DNA from: an uncultured Candidatus Binatia bacterium
Lineage (GTDB): Bacteria > Desulfobacterota > Binatia > Bin18
DNA: 64,000 nt
NCBI GenBank assembly: GCA_958296235.1
Contig: OY282457.1
Location: forward strand, 1,178,501 to 1,242,500
Reading direction: 5' to 3'
Position numbers and translations under genes: made by a program. The notes below the pieces were generated by a model. It worked only from the letters and a program-made list of their open reading frames with translations. It searched no databases and was not told where the DNA came from. Shown here piece by piece: positions 7,739 to 16,630 of this stretch (position 1 is its first letter; every line of letters starts with the position of its first letter).

Positions 7739-10063
7739 TCATGGGGTTCCATCGCGCAGCAAGCGCCGTTTGAAACGGTTTTTCAGGGACACCAGCCACG
7801 GACGATCTCTCTTCAGCAATGCTTCATAAAACGGCAAAAACCTCCGACGGACCGAGAAATACAGCGCTGTCCGCCAGGAATGGTCATACGCAGCCACAGG
7901 ATAGGCCGGAATCAGGCTCGTTCCTGTCCCTTGTGCGGTGCGCTGCTCGCGTTCCGTCCATAACCGGTCCGTTACGGTGGTGACCCGCAGGTATTCCACC
8001 GCTTGGGTTGCACAGGCCAGGCCAAGACCCAGTCCAGGAACCGGCGCTGTTGCCGCTTCCCGTTCCTGCCGCGCCGCTTCGTATGCCGCCAGCACAGTAT
8101 CGGTCATCTGTTCCAGCCGGAAATGCTCCTGAATACGCTGACGGCCCTGCCGGCCCATGCTTTGGCGTTGCTCAGGCTCGGCCAGCAGTTGAGCCAGGAT
8201 AGTGGCGTACTGCCGGGCTTCGTCTTCTTCCGATCCACGGCCAATCAGTACTCCGCATTCGGGCGTCACCAACTCACGCTGGCCGCCCACATCGGCCCCC
8301 ACAACCGGCAGCCCGCAGGCCAGGGCTTCGTAGACCGAAAGCGCGATCCCCTCCCACTCCGAGGGGAGAAAGAAAATATCCGCGGCGGCCAGGAGGTCGC
8401 GGATGTCAGTATTGGACAACGTCCCGACAAGGCGGACCTGCCGCTCAAGTTTGTTCTTGCGGATATAGGTTTTGAGCCAGTCAAAATCCGGCCCGTCGCC
8501 GGCAACCACAAGGACGAAATCAGCGTTGACTTGAGCAAGGCGAGAGGCGGTCTGGGCCAAGACTTTCGGTTGTTTCTGGGCACACACGCGCCCCACAAAC
8601 ACAATCAGCGGCGTTGATGCGGCCAGGTCGTATTTTTGGCGGGCGCGGCGGCCCCGAGCAGGGTCGGGCTGCCAATAGTCAGCGTCGATATTAGTATGAC
8701 AGACGTTAATAGCTGCCGGCTCAGCCCCGCGTTTTTCCATCCAGCCCTTCAGGTGTTTCGACGAAACCAGGCTTCGATCGAGCACTTCCTGATAGTTCAC
8801 CGACATCTGCGGATAGCCGCCATTCTTCCACGCCTCCTCTTCAATATGACAAAAATCGAGCAAGGGCAGCCTGGGGAAATGCGCCCGCAGATAGGGTAGG
8901 AGATGATAGCCGAATTCGCTATGCGAGACGAGCGCCGCGTCCATCTCCCGGCTGTGGATCAGATAGCGCAAAAAGCGCGGATAATCCGCCGGCCGAAGGA
9001 AATGCTGTAAGATGAAAATATCGGGCGTAGAGCGGGCAAATTGGGCCAACCAGGAATGCTCATCGCTGAGGGTTGTGACAATGGTCACTTCCCAGCCCCG
9101 TCGGACGAGTTGGCCGAGCAGGTCGAGATTGAACTTGTCCGACCCGCCCAGAGCCAGCCACGGGACTATGAGTAAGAGGCGCGGCTTTTCTTTCTTGAGT
9201 CTGTTCTGCCACGGCAAGGTGTCGGAGACAGTTTCATACGGTACAGGCGGGGCAGCCTGGGGGGTAGGGAAAGTATCCCAGAGACGCGGATAGCGCTGAC
9301 ACAATTTTTTCCGAAAGGCGGCCTCGCGCTCCCCGCCATCCCAAGTCTCCCAGCGGTCGCCGTGATTCTCGCGGCGACGGTACCAGTCGAGATATTCCGG
9401 CAGCGTTGTGCCCCAATAGCCCTCACTGGCGCAGTGCAGCCAGAAGTCCCAGTCTTCCAGCCCGCCCCGAATCGTTTCGTCATATCCGCCGACCGCCTCA
9501 TACACGCTACGGCGCACTGCACCGGTGATGTCCACAAGATTGTGCTCAAGAAAGACACCACCGTTGTGGAAGCCCCGCTCCCACAGGTACTCGTTGGCAT
9601 CAAAGCCAACCGAGTAGCCCTTCACAAACGCGAATTCAGGATAGGACTCCAACAGCCAGAGCCATTTTTCTATGGCGGTTGGCTCCAGCAGATTATCCGT
9701 ATCGAGCTGGACAGCATAGGGCGCATGTGCGGCCCGGTAGGCCGTATTCCGCGCGGCGCTGGGCCCCTGGTTGACCTCGTGGTCAATCACTCGAATACGC
9801 GCGTCTGTGTTGCGGTAGGAGTCGAGAATAGCCAGCGCTTCCGGGTTGGTAGAAGCGTCGTTGACAATGATCCATTCCCACTGCTGGAAAGACTGCCGGA
9901 AGACGGACCGCGCCGTGTCATGGAAAATTGCCCCAGTGTTGTAATACGGCGTCACAATAGTCGCCGCTGGCGGGGTAGTCGGATCAAGCGGGCGATAGTC
10001 ATATCCCGGCCGTCGGTCTGAAGCCGGGGTGTTCGTGTAATCAGGACTGTTCGGATCAATCAT
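7739..10063 (-). CDS. Two-domain glycosyltransferase (GT2 then GT4)
   Basis: This 774-residue fusion has an N-terminal GT-A domain (GT2) at about residues 33-260. It contains ATIVTPYYNTG, IIVNDAST, the DxD-like QLDTDNLL, and GGLEDWDFWLHC, a typical GT2 acceptor-side motif. A GT-B domain (GT4) covers about residues 290-690, with LLLIVPWLALGGSDKFNLDLL, VFVGRVCAQKQPKVL and the donor motif PSEWEGIALSVYEALACGLP. The last 80 residues are a basic tail. The ATG at 10063 overlaps the stop of the 10056 gene by 8 bases, which points to translational coupling. Two catalytic domains in one chain suggest two successive sugar transfers on the same repeat unit. The donor and acceptor sugars cannot be read. 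Confidence 0.88.
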   Translation of the reverse strand: MIDPNSPDYTNTPASDRRPGYDYRPLDPTTPPAATIVTPYYNTGAIFHDTARSVFRQSFQQWEWIIVNDASTNPEALAILDSYRNTDARIRVIDHEVNQGPSAARNTAYRAAHAPYAVQLDTDNLLEPTAIEKWLWLLESYPEFAFVKGYSVGFDANEYLWERGFHNGGVFLEHNLVDITGAVRRSVYEAVGGYDETIRGGLEDWDFWLHCASEGYWGTTLPEYLDWYRRRENHGDRWETWDGGEREAAFRKKLCQRYPRLWDTFPTPQAAPPVPYETVSDTLPWQNRLKKEKPRLLLIVPWLALGGSDKFNLDLLGQLVRRGWEVTIVTTLSDEHSWLAQFARSTPDIFILQHFLRPADYPRFLRYLIHSREMDAALVSHSEFGYHLLPYLRAHFPRLPLLDFCHIEEEAWKNGGYPQMSVNYQEVLDRSLVSSKHLKGWMEKRGAEPAAINVCHTNIDADYWQPDPARGRRARQKYDLAASTPLIVFVGRVCAQKQPKVLAQTASRLAQVNADFVLVVAGDGPDFDWLKTYIRKNKLERQVRLVGTLSNTDIRDLLAAADIFFLPSEWEGIALSVYEALACGLPVVGADVGGQRELVTPECGVLIGRGSEEDEARQYATILAQLLAEPEQRQSMGRQGRQRIQEHFRLEQMTDTVLAAYEAARQEREAATAPVPGLGLGLACATQAVEYLRVTTVTDRLWTEREQRTAQGTGTSLIPAYPVAAYDHSWRTALYFSVRRRFLPFYEALLKRDRPWLVSLKNRFKRRLLRDGTP

Positions 10064-12557
10064 CGCGTTCCACTTTCACTGGAAATTCCTGGACCGGCTT
10101 GACCAGTTGTAAACGCACGCCCAGGCGGCCCCACACACTCTCCTGCCACTGGCGGGTCTGGGCCTGCCAGTGCTCCATTTGTTCTTCACGTTGCTGGGCG
10201 ATTTTCTCCCAGTTATTCCGTTGTTCTTCCAACCACGCCTTGCCCTTTTCCAGCTCAGCTATCCAGTCTTTGAGTTTTTCCAACTCGGCTATCCAGCCTT
10301 TGAGTTCGTGAATCAAGTCCTTCTGGGTCTCGGCCACACTCTTCCAACTGGTCTGTTGTTCTTCCAGCCAGACCTTGCCGCGGTCGAGTTCCGCACTCCA
10401 GCGCCGGAGCTTGGTCAGCGCAGTGAGGGCCTCGGCAAGCACTGCTCCGTTGTCGGACTGCCCGGCCCGGTTTTGATACAGCCGGAGCGCCCGGCGGCCG
10501 GCTTCGGTGATTTCATCCACCCCGCGCTCAAACCGGTAGGCGTGCGAAGCATTCCCTCTATGCCAGCGATAGCGGACTAAGGGACGCGCCAGAAAACCGA
10601 CCCGATGCGTCACACACAGCCTGAGCCACATGGCATAGTCACAGGCAAAGCCAAGGTCCTGGTCAAATCCTCCCTGTTTGAGCAAGTGCTGGCGCCGGGC
10701 CAGCACGGTGGGCGCGCAGACCCGGTTGCCGTTGAGGAGCAAGGTCCGAAAATACTCCAGCCCTTCCCACACCGTGTCTTCGGTCGTGTCCTCAATCCAG
10801 TTTGCAAAAGAGGTGGGGGCCGACTCCTCGGCCAGCGTTTCCACCGCGGAATGGACAAAACCGACCGTTTCATCCGCGCTCAGCAGTTGAACTTTGCGCT
10901 CCAAATTTTCAGGCAGCATCACGTCGTCCTGATGAAAGACGCACACAAACTCTCCACCGGCGAGTTCAAGACAGCGGTTCCAATTGGCTGGAATGCCCAG
11001 CCGTTCCGGGTTGCGGTGCAGCTGTATTCTCGGGTCAGAAAATGACTGGACAATATCGAGCGTGGCATCGGTTGAGCCGTCGTCAACAACCACAAGCTCA
11101 AAATCCTGATAGCTCTGGTTCACAATGCTGCGCAGCGTTTCTTCGATAAACGCCGCGCCGTTATACGTAGGCAGACACACACTCACAGACCGGGAAGAGC
11201 CGCTTCCGCTCGACTTTGGAGGCGCGCTCTGAGCGACCGGAGCGCTCGTTGATTCCGCCGGCGTGGATGCCGTCCCCTGTTTCCGCTCTGCCGGCCGCTT
11301 CGGTTTCTCAAGCAGCGGCTCATACACGGCCTCCATATCCTGGGCGTATGCCGCTGGGTCTCGGATTGGCGTTGCCGCGGGTGTGAGCTGTTCCCGCAGC
11401 CGGGCATCGGTTCGCAGCCGCTCCAGGCAACGCCGCAGGTCGTCGGCGTTCTCGGGTTCAAACAGCAGACCGTTCACCCCATCCTGGATGACTTCCGGCA
11501 ATGCCCCCCGCTTGGCGGCAATAACCGGCAGACCGGCCTGAAGGGCCTCCCGCGTGACCAGCGAAAAGGTTTCCTCGCATATGCTGGGGACCACCAACAC
11601 GTCGTGCCGAGCCAGAATCGTACTTAATTCATTATGGGCGTAGGTTCCGCAAAAACGGACAGGAAGGTCTGCCGCGTCTGCTTCCAACTGGTCGGCATAG
11701 GCGCGCCAGGCCTCCACACGGCTCCCGTACAGGGAGACCGCAATACTCCCAACCGGGAACCCGCGCGTGGCTTCAACAAGTAAATGCGGGCCTTTATGCG
11801 GCATGAGGACACCAATGTATAATATCCGCAGCGGATCGGGCGGCCGGTCCTCGCGCGGTATCTGCAAGCTGGGTTGGCCGGGCAGGATACCGGGGGCAAT
11901 AATCCGCAGGCGGGGCTTCAGAAAAGGGAATAGCTCTTGCATTCGGTCGGCCAGAAATTGGGACGGCACAATCACCCGCCGCGGAATATGCAGGAGTTGC
12001 TCAAAATAGGCAAAACGCCGTCGCGCCTCATCCGCGGTTGTCACCGCCTGCAAGCAGGCAACACAGCGCTCACCCCGGTCCGGTCCCGGACACAGCCGGG
12101 TGTGGTTGTCTATCAGATGAATACGGTAACAGGCGAAAAAGAAATCGTGCAGGCTGAGGACGACCGGATAGCCGAGTTGGGCCGGGGTCTGAATCATACT
12201 GCCGGACAGATGTCCGACATGCTGAATATGCACGACGTCGGGCCGGACGTCGGTCAGCACCCGATGAAAGGCCCGGTTGAGAAACGGATTGTCATACTCA
12301 AAGCGGAAGTGGGAAACGTGGCTGAGGTTGTTGACGACACGCACGACACGTACTCCGTCGCCCGTATCGGGTTCAGCCGGCTCAGCAGGTTTATCTTGTC
12401 GTACCGAAAATTCTTCGGCGGCGGGGTCGGCAGTTCGGGCGAAAACAGTCACTCGATGGCCCCGCTCGGCAAGCGCCCGGGCCAGGGTCGCGGTGACCAG
12501 TTCTGCCCCGCCCCACTCCTGGGGCGGGTAGCCGTGCACCACCTGGAGAATACGCAT
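10056..12557 (-). CDS. Two-domain glycosyltransferase (GT4 then GT2) with C-terminal coiled coil
   Basis: This 833-residue protein has its domains in the opposite order to its neighbour. A GT4 domain spans residues 1-420 (start ILQVVHGYPPQEWGGAELV, donor motif PSICEETFSLVTREALQAG). A Ser/Pro-rich linker follows at about 420-450, then a GT2 domain at about 453-690 (SVCLPTYNGAAFIEETLRS, VVVDDGSTDATL, VFHQDDVMLP). A coiled coil at about 715-810 is built of near-repeats of WIAELEKLKD and AWLEEQRNNWEK. Coiled coils of this WLEEQ type are common at the ends of glycan-locus proteins and may bring proteins together. It starts 2 bases after the GT2 gene at 12560. Catalytic motifs in both domains look intact. 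Confidence 0.88.
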   Translation of the reverse strand: MRILQVVHGYPPQEWGGAELVTATLARALAERGHRVTVFARTADPAAEEFSVRQDKPAEPAEPDTGDGVRVVRVVNNLSHVSHFRFEYDNPFLNRAFHRVLTDVRPDVVHIQHVGHLSGSMIQTPAQLGYPVVLSLHDFFFACYRIHLIDNHTRLCPGPDRGERCVACLQAVTTADEARRRFAYFEQLLHIPRRVIVPSQFLADRMQELFPFLKPRLRIIAPGILPGQPSLQIPREDRPPDPLRILYIGVLMPHKGPHLLVEATRGFPVGSIAVSLYGSRVEAWRAYADQLEADAADLPVRFCGTYAHNELSTILARHDVLVVPSICEETFSLVTREALQAGLPVIAAKRGALPEVIQDGVNGLLFEPENADDLRRCLERLRTDARLREQLTPAATPIRDPAAYAQDMEAVYEPLLEKPKRPAERKQGTASTPAESTSAPVAQSAPPKSSGSGSSRSVSVCLPTYNGAAFIEETLRSIVNQSYQDFELVVVDDGSTDATLDIVQSFSDPRIQLHRNPERLGIPANWNRCLELAGGEFVCVFHQDDVMLPENLERKVQLLSADETVGFVHSAVETLAEESAPTSFANWIEDTTEDTVWEGLEYFRTLLLNGNRVCAPTVLARRQHLLKQGGFDQDLGFACDYAMWLRLCVTHRVGFLARPLVRYRWHRGNASHAYRFERGVDEITEAGRRALRLYQNRAGQSDNGAVLAEALTALTKLRRWSAELDRGKVWLEEQQTSWKSVAETQKDLIHELKGWIAELEKLKDWIAELEKGKAWLEEQRNNWEKIAQQREEQMEHWQAQTRQWQESVWGRLGVRLQLVKPVQEFPVKVERDD

Positions 12558-12559
12558 TT

Positions 12560-13525
12560 TTACTGCCGCTTAATGCTCTCTTGCAGAGAAAGCCGTTGAA
12601 TGAGTTGCGGAGCCAGAGCGTTCTTACGTTCGCCAAGCCAGACACCCCATAGTGCCGCAAGATGCCAAGCCAGGGCTAGGCCCCCCCAGCGGAGTCCCAC
12701 ATGCAGACGCCCCTGTTTTTTGAGCCAGCGCCAAAAGGACAGGTCGCGGCGGGCCGCTCGCCAGGCTATGGGCAGCACGGAGCACAGAGACGAACGGGCG
12801 GCGTGATTGAAATCGCTCACGGCCTGGGCATGATCGAAATGCCGTCTGAGGTTCATCCACGGTCCGTAGCCGTGGGAATGATACACCAGCGAGTCGGCCC
12901 GATAGGCTGTCTTATACCCGGCCTCAAGCACTCGCTTGGCCCACAGTTGGTCCTCGGCGAATTCCACCTCGGGGAAAGGGTGTTGCTGCCATATGCTGCG
13001 GCGTAGGATTGAACTGACGTTAGAGAAAAAATAAAAAAAGGCCGGATTGTCGGCGTAGTCGGGAGCGTCACTGCTGTTCAGGCACGATTCCGCCCGGCCC
13101 GACAGCTCATCTTCAACAATGCGCCGCCACTCCATCGGATGACAGTGCGGGCGGGGGAGCTGGCGGCTATACGCCCCGGCAATCGACGGGTCGGCCTGGA
13201 GGGGAGCCAGCAGCGTGCCCAACCAGTCGGTATGGGCCGGAGTCGCGTCCTGGGTCAGAAACACCAGATAATCGCCTTGGGCGTGGGCCGCGGCCAGGTT
13301 GCGGGTTTTGCCGTGGCCGAACTCCTGGGGCGGAATCCGTATAACGCGCACGGCGTGCGACTCAAGAATAGCCAGGGTGTGGTCGCGCGAGCCGGAATCA
13401 ACAGCGATGATCTCTCTGAGGGAAAATTTCCCCTGCTGGGCACGGACGCGCCTCAGGACTTCGTCCAGATAGCGTTCCCCATTCTTGGTGACGAACAGAA
13501 CGGACACACTCGGAAGGTTAGTCAT
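12560..13525 (-). CDS. Family 2 glycosyltransferase, rhamnosyltransferase-like
   Basis: A single GT-A domain of 321 residues: SVLFVTKNGERYLDEVL, IIAVDSGSRDHTL, RIPPQEFGHGKTRN and the metal-binding region FLTQDATP. The FGHG..RN and TQDA motifs are characteristic of the rhamnosyltransferase-like branch of GT2. The C-terminal 60 residues contain a short hydrophobic stretch. The ATG at 13525 lies in a tandem 11-base duplication, so a second ATG at 13536 opens a four-codon frame whose TGA overlaps the real start. No ribosome-binding site is evident. It lies upstream of the two fusion glycosyltransferases in the same orientation. Confidence 0.85.
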   Translation of the reverse strand: MTNLPSVSVLFVTKNGERYLDEVLRRVRAQQGKFSLREIIAVDSGSRDHTLAILESHAVRVIRIPPQEFGHGKTRNLAAAHAQGDYLVFLTQDATPAHTDWLGTLLAPLQADPSIAGAYSRQLPRPHCHPMEWRRIVEDELSGRAESCLNSSDAPDYADNPAFFYFFSNVSSILRRSIWQQHPFPEVEFAEDQLWAKRVLEAGYKTAYRADSLVYHSHGYGPWMNLRRHFDHAQAVSDFNHAARSSLCSVLPIAWRAARRDLSFWRWLKKQGRLHVGLRWGGLALAWHLAALWGVWLGERKNALAPQLIQRLSLQESIKRQ

Positions 13526-13588
13526 AGGTTAGTCATAAGGAAGTAGGAGATCGGCCAGATTTCTCAGCCTGAACGCAGCCGGCCTTTC

Positions 13589-13616
13589 TTATTTGCGGGC
13601 TGGAAGCCCGCACTCC
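13589..13616 (-). repeat. Family B palindromic repeat, half copy
   Basis: The minus-strand sequence GAGTGCGGGCTTCCAGCCC followed by GCAAATAA matches the first half of the full copies at 1175 and 5700. The second hairpin arm is missing. Confidence 0.75.
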
Positions 13617-13821
13617 TCATCAAGAGGCCAGGCTTTTGTCTTACGACAGACAAGGTATACATCGTCGGGCCAGGCCCACATACGATTGACGGCCTCATTT
13701 GTTTTGTCTGCCCAGGCAGCAACAGCTTCCCGCTGGGCTTTCAAGTGCCGATGGAGGCGGTCTTCCACTGCCGGTCGCGCAGATTGAATTCATAGTCGGA
13801 GTAATAAAAACGATCAGCCAT
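13589..13821 (-). pseudogene. Possible methyltransferase remnant fused to a repeat
   Basis: An ATG at 13821 opens MADRFYYSDYEFNLRDR but meets a stop after 26 codons. A shifted frame across the same stretch continues with VEDRLHRHLKAQREAV and reads to WPDDVYLVCRK, which resembles the C-terminal strand of many SAM-dependent methyltransferases, and then runs into a half copy of repeat family B, which provides the stop. The catalytic centre is absent. The simplest reading is a gene that lost its middle and kept both ends. It sits between the ABC permease and the GT2 gene in a 316-base interval with no other gene. The identification rests on short segments. Confidence 0.35.
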
Positions 13822-13841
13822 AGTGTTTTTCTCACGCCTTC

Positions 13842-14660
13842 TCAGAGATAATCGGCAAAAAATCCCCGACAGCGCTCGAAGGCATACCGACCAAACCAAA
13901 AGAGTCCAACCGCACAACATACACCGTACGCCAACGCACCGCCCAGGTTCAGGTTGCCTGACAGAATAATCGAGCGGTAGGCATCGGTAATCGCCACCAT
14001 CGGGTTCAGGATGAACAGCGCACCGATGGATTCCGGGATGAGATTGGCCGGATACAGAATCGGCGTCAGGAAAAACCACAGCGTAAACCCGGCAGTCGCG
14101 AGTTGTTCAACATCCCGGAAGAAGACATTGCCACAGGCGAGAAGCATACCCATTCCAATCGCCAGGAGCAGCGCAAGACCCAGAGGAATCCACAGAAGCA
14201 ACCCGGCCCCACCGATGAATGTGCCTTTCCACAGCATCAGACCGAGCAGGAACAGCAGGAACCCCACACCCTGCACCAGAAAGCTGGCCAGCACCACGGA
14301 GACGACCAGCAGTTCTGACGGAAACTGCAATTTTTTTACCACATTGGCATTGTTTGTGATGGCAGTCACTGAGCGCAAGCAGGCTTCCTGAAAGGCCAGC
14401 CACGGCCACAGGCCACAGAAGACAAACTCGGCAAAGCCATGCCCGCCCTCGACCTCGCCCACCCGGTAGATCACCGAGAACACCATAGTGTACAAGCCCA
14501 ACAGGACGATGGGATGGATCAAGGACCACAGGCCGCCCAGACTCGTGCCGGCGAAGCGGGCGCCGATCTCACGCCGGACCATGGTCGCCAAGAGATAGCG
14601 ATGTGTCGTCAGAGCGGCAAGCATACGGTCGGGTTCCCTCTGCCGTCCGTGACCCGACAT
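13842..14660 (-). CDS. ABC-2 type polysaccharide export permease (Wzm/TagG type)
   Basis: A 272-residue membrane protein with the ABC-2 permease layout: a cytoplasmic N-terminus rich in Arg (LLATMVRREIGARFAGTSLG), then about six hydrophobic helices, with the family-typical LIHPIVLLGLYTMVFSVIY, FCGLWPWLAFQEA and LNPMVAITDAYR segments. It should form the channel with the ATPase at 16627. Together they export an undecaprenyl-linked polysaccharide, such as O-antigen or a cell-wall glycan, across the inner membrane. It starts 12 bases after the carbamoyltransferase stop. A shorter start at the internal MLAALTTHRY is possible. Confidence 0.9.
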   Translation of the reverse strand: MSGHGRQREPDRMLAALTTHRYLLATMVRREIGARFAGTSLGGLWSLIHPIVLLGLYTMVFSVIYRVGEVEGGHGFAEFVFCGLWPWLAFQEACLRSVTAITNNANVVKKLQFPSELLVVSVVLASFLVQGVGFLLFLLGLMLWKGTFIGGAGLLLWIPLGLALLLAIGMGMLLACGNVFFRDVEQLATAGFTLWFFLTPILYPANLIPESIGALFILNPMVAITDAYRSIILSGNLNLGGALAYGVCCAVGLFWFGRYAFERCRGFFADYL

Positions 14661-14672
14661 GACGGGGCCGGA

Positions 14673-16352
14673 CTACCGGGACACCAGGAAATCGCCAATG
14701 ACGAGATGATCCAGAGCTGTCCGTTGGAACATGGCAATAGCATCATGCGGCGTATTCACGATCGGGTCCCCTTTCAAATTAAAAGACGTGTTGAGCACCC
14801 CATGAATTCCCGTCAGTTTCCCAAATTCAGTAATCAGCGCATGGTAACGCGGGTTGGCCTCGTGTGTCACGACCTGAGCGCGGGCCGTGGCATCAACGTG
14901 CATAGCAGCGCTGAGGTCGCGCCGGCCGGCTGGGGTCGTTGGCAACGCCATGGTCATAAAGGGGGCTGATATGGACGTGGGGAAATAGCGCTCGCGCTGC
15001 TCCACGACCACCGAGGGTCCAAAGGGACGCCAGTCCTCTCGATGCTTGACCCGATTATTCACCCGATCTTTCATGGCTGCGTCGCCGGGGTTGGCCAGGA
15101 TGGAACGATTCCCCAGGGCACGTGGTCCCATTTCCATACGGCCCTGAAACCAGCCCAGAATATTGCCGTCCGCCAGCAACTCAGCCCCACGGGTGGTCAC
15201 ATCCGAGCAGGCTGCATACGAGACGCCCGTCTCCTCAAGGGCGGCCTTGATATCCTGATTACTCCATTCCGGACCAAAATAGGCGTGGGGCAGAGGGCTG
15301 GGGCGTTTGCCCGTTTCCCTGGCATACAGCGCAAAGGCCGCGCCAATGGCACAGCCTGGGTCGTTGGCCGCCGGCGGCACATAGAGACGCTGAACAGCCG
15401 GGTGAGCTGCCAGTTCGCCGTTCATCTTGGCGTTCAAACCCACCCCGCCGGCCAGGCAGAAGTCGTGCCAGCCGGTCTGCGCGAAGAGCAGATCAAACAA
15501 ATGTACCCCAATACGCTCCGTCACCGCCTGGAGCGAGGCCGCAATATGCTCATCCGTGCCGTTTATCGGGTTTCTTCGATACGTCCGTGGCTGCCCGAAA
15601 AAACGGCTGAGTCCATTGGGAACCTGAGACAACCAGCTCACGGTTGCCTGTGACCAATACTCGCGCGGCTGGGTGACAAAACCATCCGGCGTCGGGGTTA
15701 CGATGTGATCGAATACATCGGCAAACCGGTCTTCTCCATACGAGGCCAACCCCATGACACTGCCCTCTCCGTCCAGAAACGGAAACCCCAGGAAGTGCGT
15801 CACCGCGGAGTAGAGCATACCCAAGGAATGGGGCATGGGGACTTCGGCCAGGTGGGTGATCTGCGCGCCCTCGCCTTTGGCCAAGACCGCCGTGACCGCC
15901 TCCCCGCGTGCGTCCAGGGAGAGGATATTGGCTTTCTCAAACGGCGAGCACAGGAAGGCGGTCGCCAGATGGCAGTCGTGATGGTCTACCACCTCAAGCC
16001 GGACGCCGACGGTTTTCGCAAACATCTCAACATAGCTGCGGATCATTTGCAGGTTCTCAATATAGCCGAGCAGGTCTCGCGGATGGCGCTGGAAGTGGGA
16101 GAAAAAAGGCTCCACCTTCCAGTCGCAGACCAGACTGCGAGAACAATCGTAGTAAAAGGCGAGCGCATCAAGGTCATGAAACCTGAGGCCAGCCTGTTGC
16201 AGGCAAAACCGAATGGCCTGATACGGAAATTTGCCGTGGGCGTGTTTTTGCCGAATCAGGCGTTCTTCCTCGACATAGGCGATGAGTTCGCCATCCCGCA
16301 CTAAGGCGGCAGCGGCGTCATGGAACAAGCCGGCAATGCCCAGAATAATCAT
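14673..16352 (-). CDS. Carbamoyltransferase, NodU/CmcH family
   Basis: 559 residues, the usual length for the family. The N-terminal ASKHA-like domain begins MIILGIAGLFHDAAAALV and contains the metal and carbamoyladenylate region VVDHHDCHLATAF, then GGVGLNAKMNGELAAHP. The C-terminal YrdC-like domain has GRMEMGPRALGNRSILANP and NTSFNLKGDPIVNTP. Members use carbamoyl phosphate and ATP to carbamoylate a hydroxyl group, as NodU does on Nod factors. Here the substrate is most likely a sugar of the exported glycan. Its ATG overlaps the stop of the small protein at 16349 (ATGA type), and the exporter permease follows after 12 bases. Confidence 0.92.
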   Translation of the reverse strand: MIILGIAGLFHDAAAALVRDGELIAYVEEERLIRQKHAHGKFPYQAIRFCLQQAGLRFHDLDALAFYYDCSRSLVCDWKVEPFFSHFQRHPRDLLGYIENLQMIRSYVEMFAKTVGVRLEVVDHHDCHLATAFLCSPFEKANILSLDARGEAVTAVLAKGEGAQITHLAEVPMPHSLGMLYSAVTHFLGFPFLDGEGSVMGLASYGEDRFADVFDHIVTPTPDGFVTQPREYWSQATVSWLSQVPNGLSRFFGQPRTYRRNPINGTDEHIAASLQAVTERIGVHLFDLLFAQTGWHDFCLAGGVGLNAKMNGELAAHPAVQRLYVPPAANDPGCAIGAAFALYARETGKRPSPLPHAYFGPEWSNQDIKAALEETGVSYAACSDVTTRGAELLADGNILGWFQGRMEMGPRALGNRSILANPGDAAMKDRVNNRVKHREDWRPFGPSVVVEQRERYFPTSISAPFMTMALPTTPAGRRDLSAAMHVDATARAQVVTHEANPRYHALITEFGKLTGIHGVLNTSFNLKGDPIVNTPHDAIAMFQRTALDHLVIGDFLVSR

Positions 16353-16630
16353 GGGATGCGTGTCTCCTGTTTTTCCTCTGCATGATCGTCTTCCCCTTCG
16401 AGTACGGGCGCGAGTTGGTCGGCAATGTGACGTGTGACTTCGTGCCTCACTGCGTCGCGCTGCACCAGGGCTGACGAGGACATGAGGGCAAAAAAGAGGC
16501 GTGCGGCCTGCAACACCTGCGCTTCGGTCAGCGTCGTGGCGAACTCATCCTCAAGCGCGCGCAGGGCTGCCGCGCGTTGCGCGTCGTCCAGGAAACGTCC
16601 GTTCTCCTGCATGTGCTCTCTCCTCTTCAT
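16349..16630 (-). CDS. Small unknown protein between ABC ATPase and carbamoyltransferase
   Basis: With the ATG at 16630, which overlaps the ATPase stop as ATGA, the product has 93 residues. It is helical and polar: DDAQRAAALRALEDEF, TEAQVLQAARLFFALMSSS, then an acidic C-terminus rich in Glu and Asp. There is no signal peptide, transmembrane helix or known motif. The stop overlaps the carbamoyltransferase ATG by four bases, so it is translationally coupled on both sides, which argues that it is a real gene made in step with its neighbours. A subunit or regulator of either neighbour is plausible but unproven. The longer frame to 16657 would overlap the ATPase by 31 bases and is less likely. Confidence 0.65.
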   Translation of the reverse strand: MKRREHMQENGRFLDDAQRAAALRALEDEFATTLTEAQVLQAARLFFALMSSSALVQRDAVRHEVTRHIADQLAPVLEGEDDHAEEKQETRIP

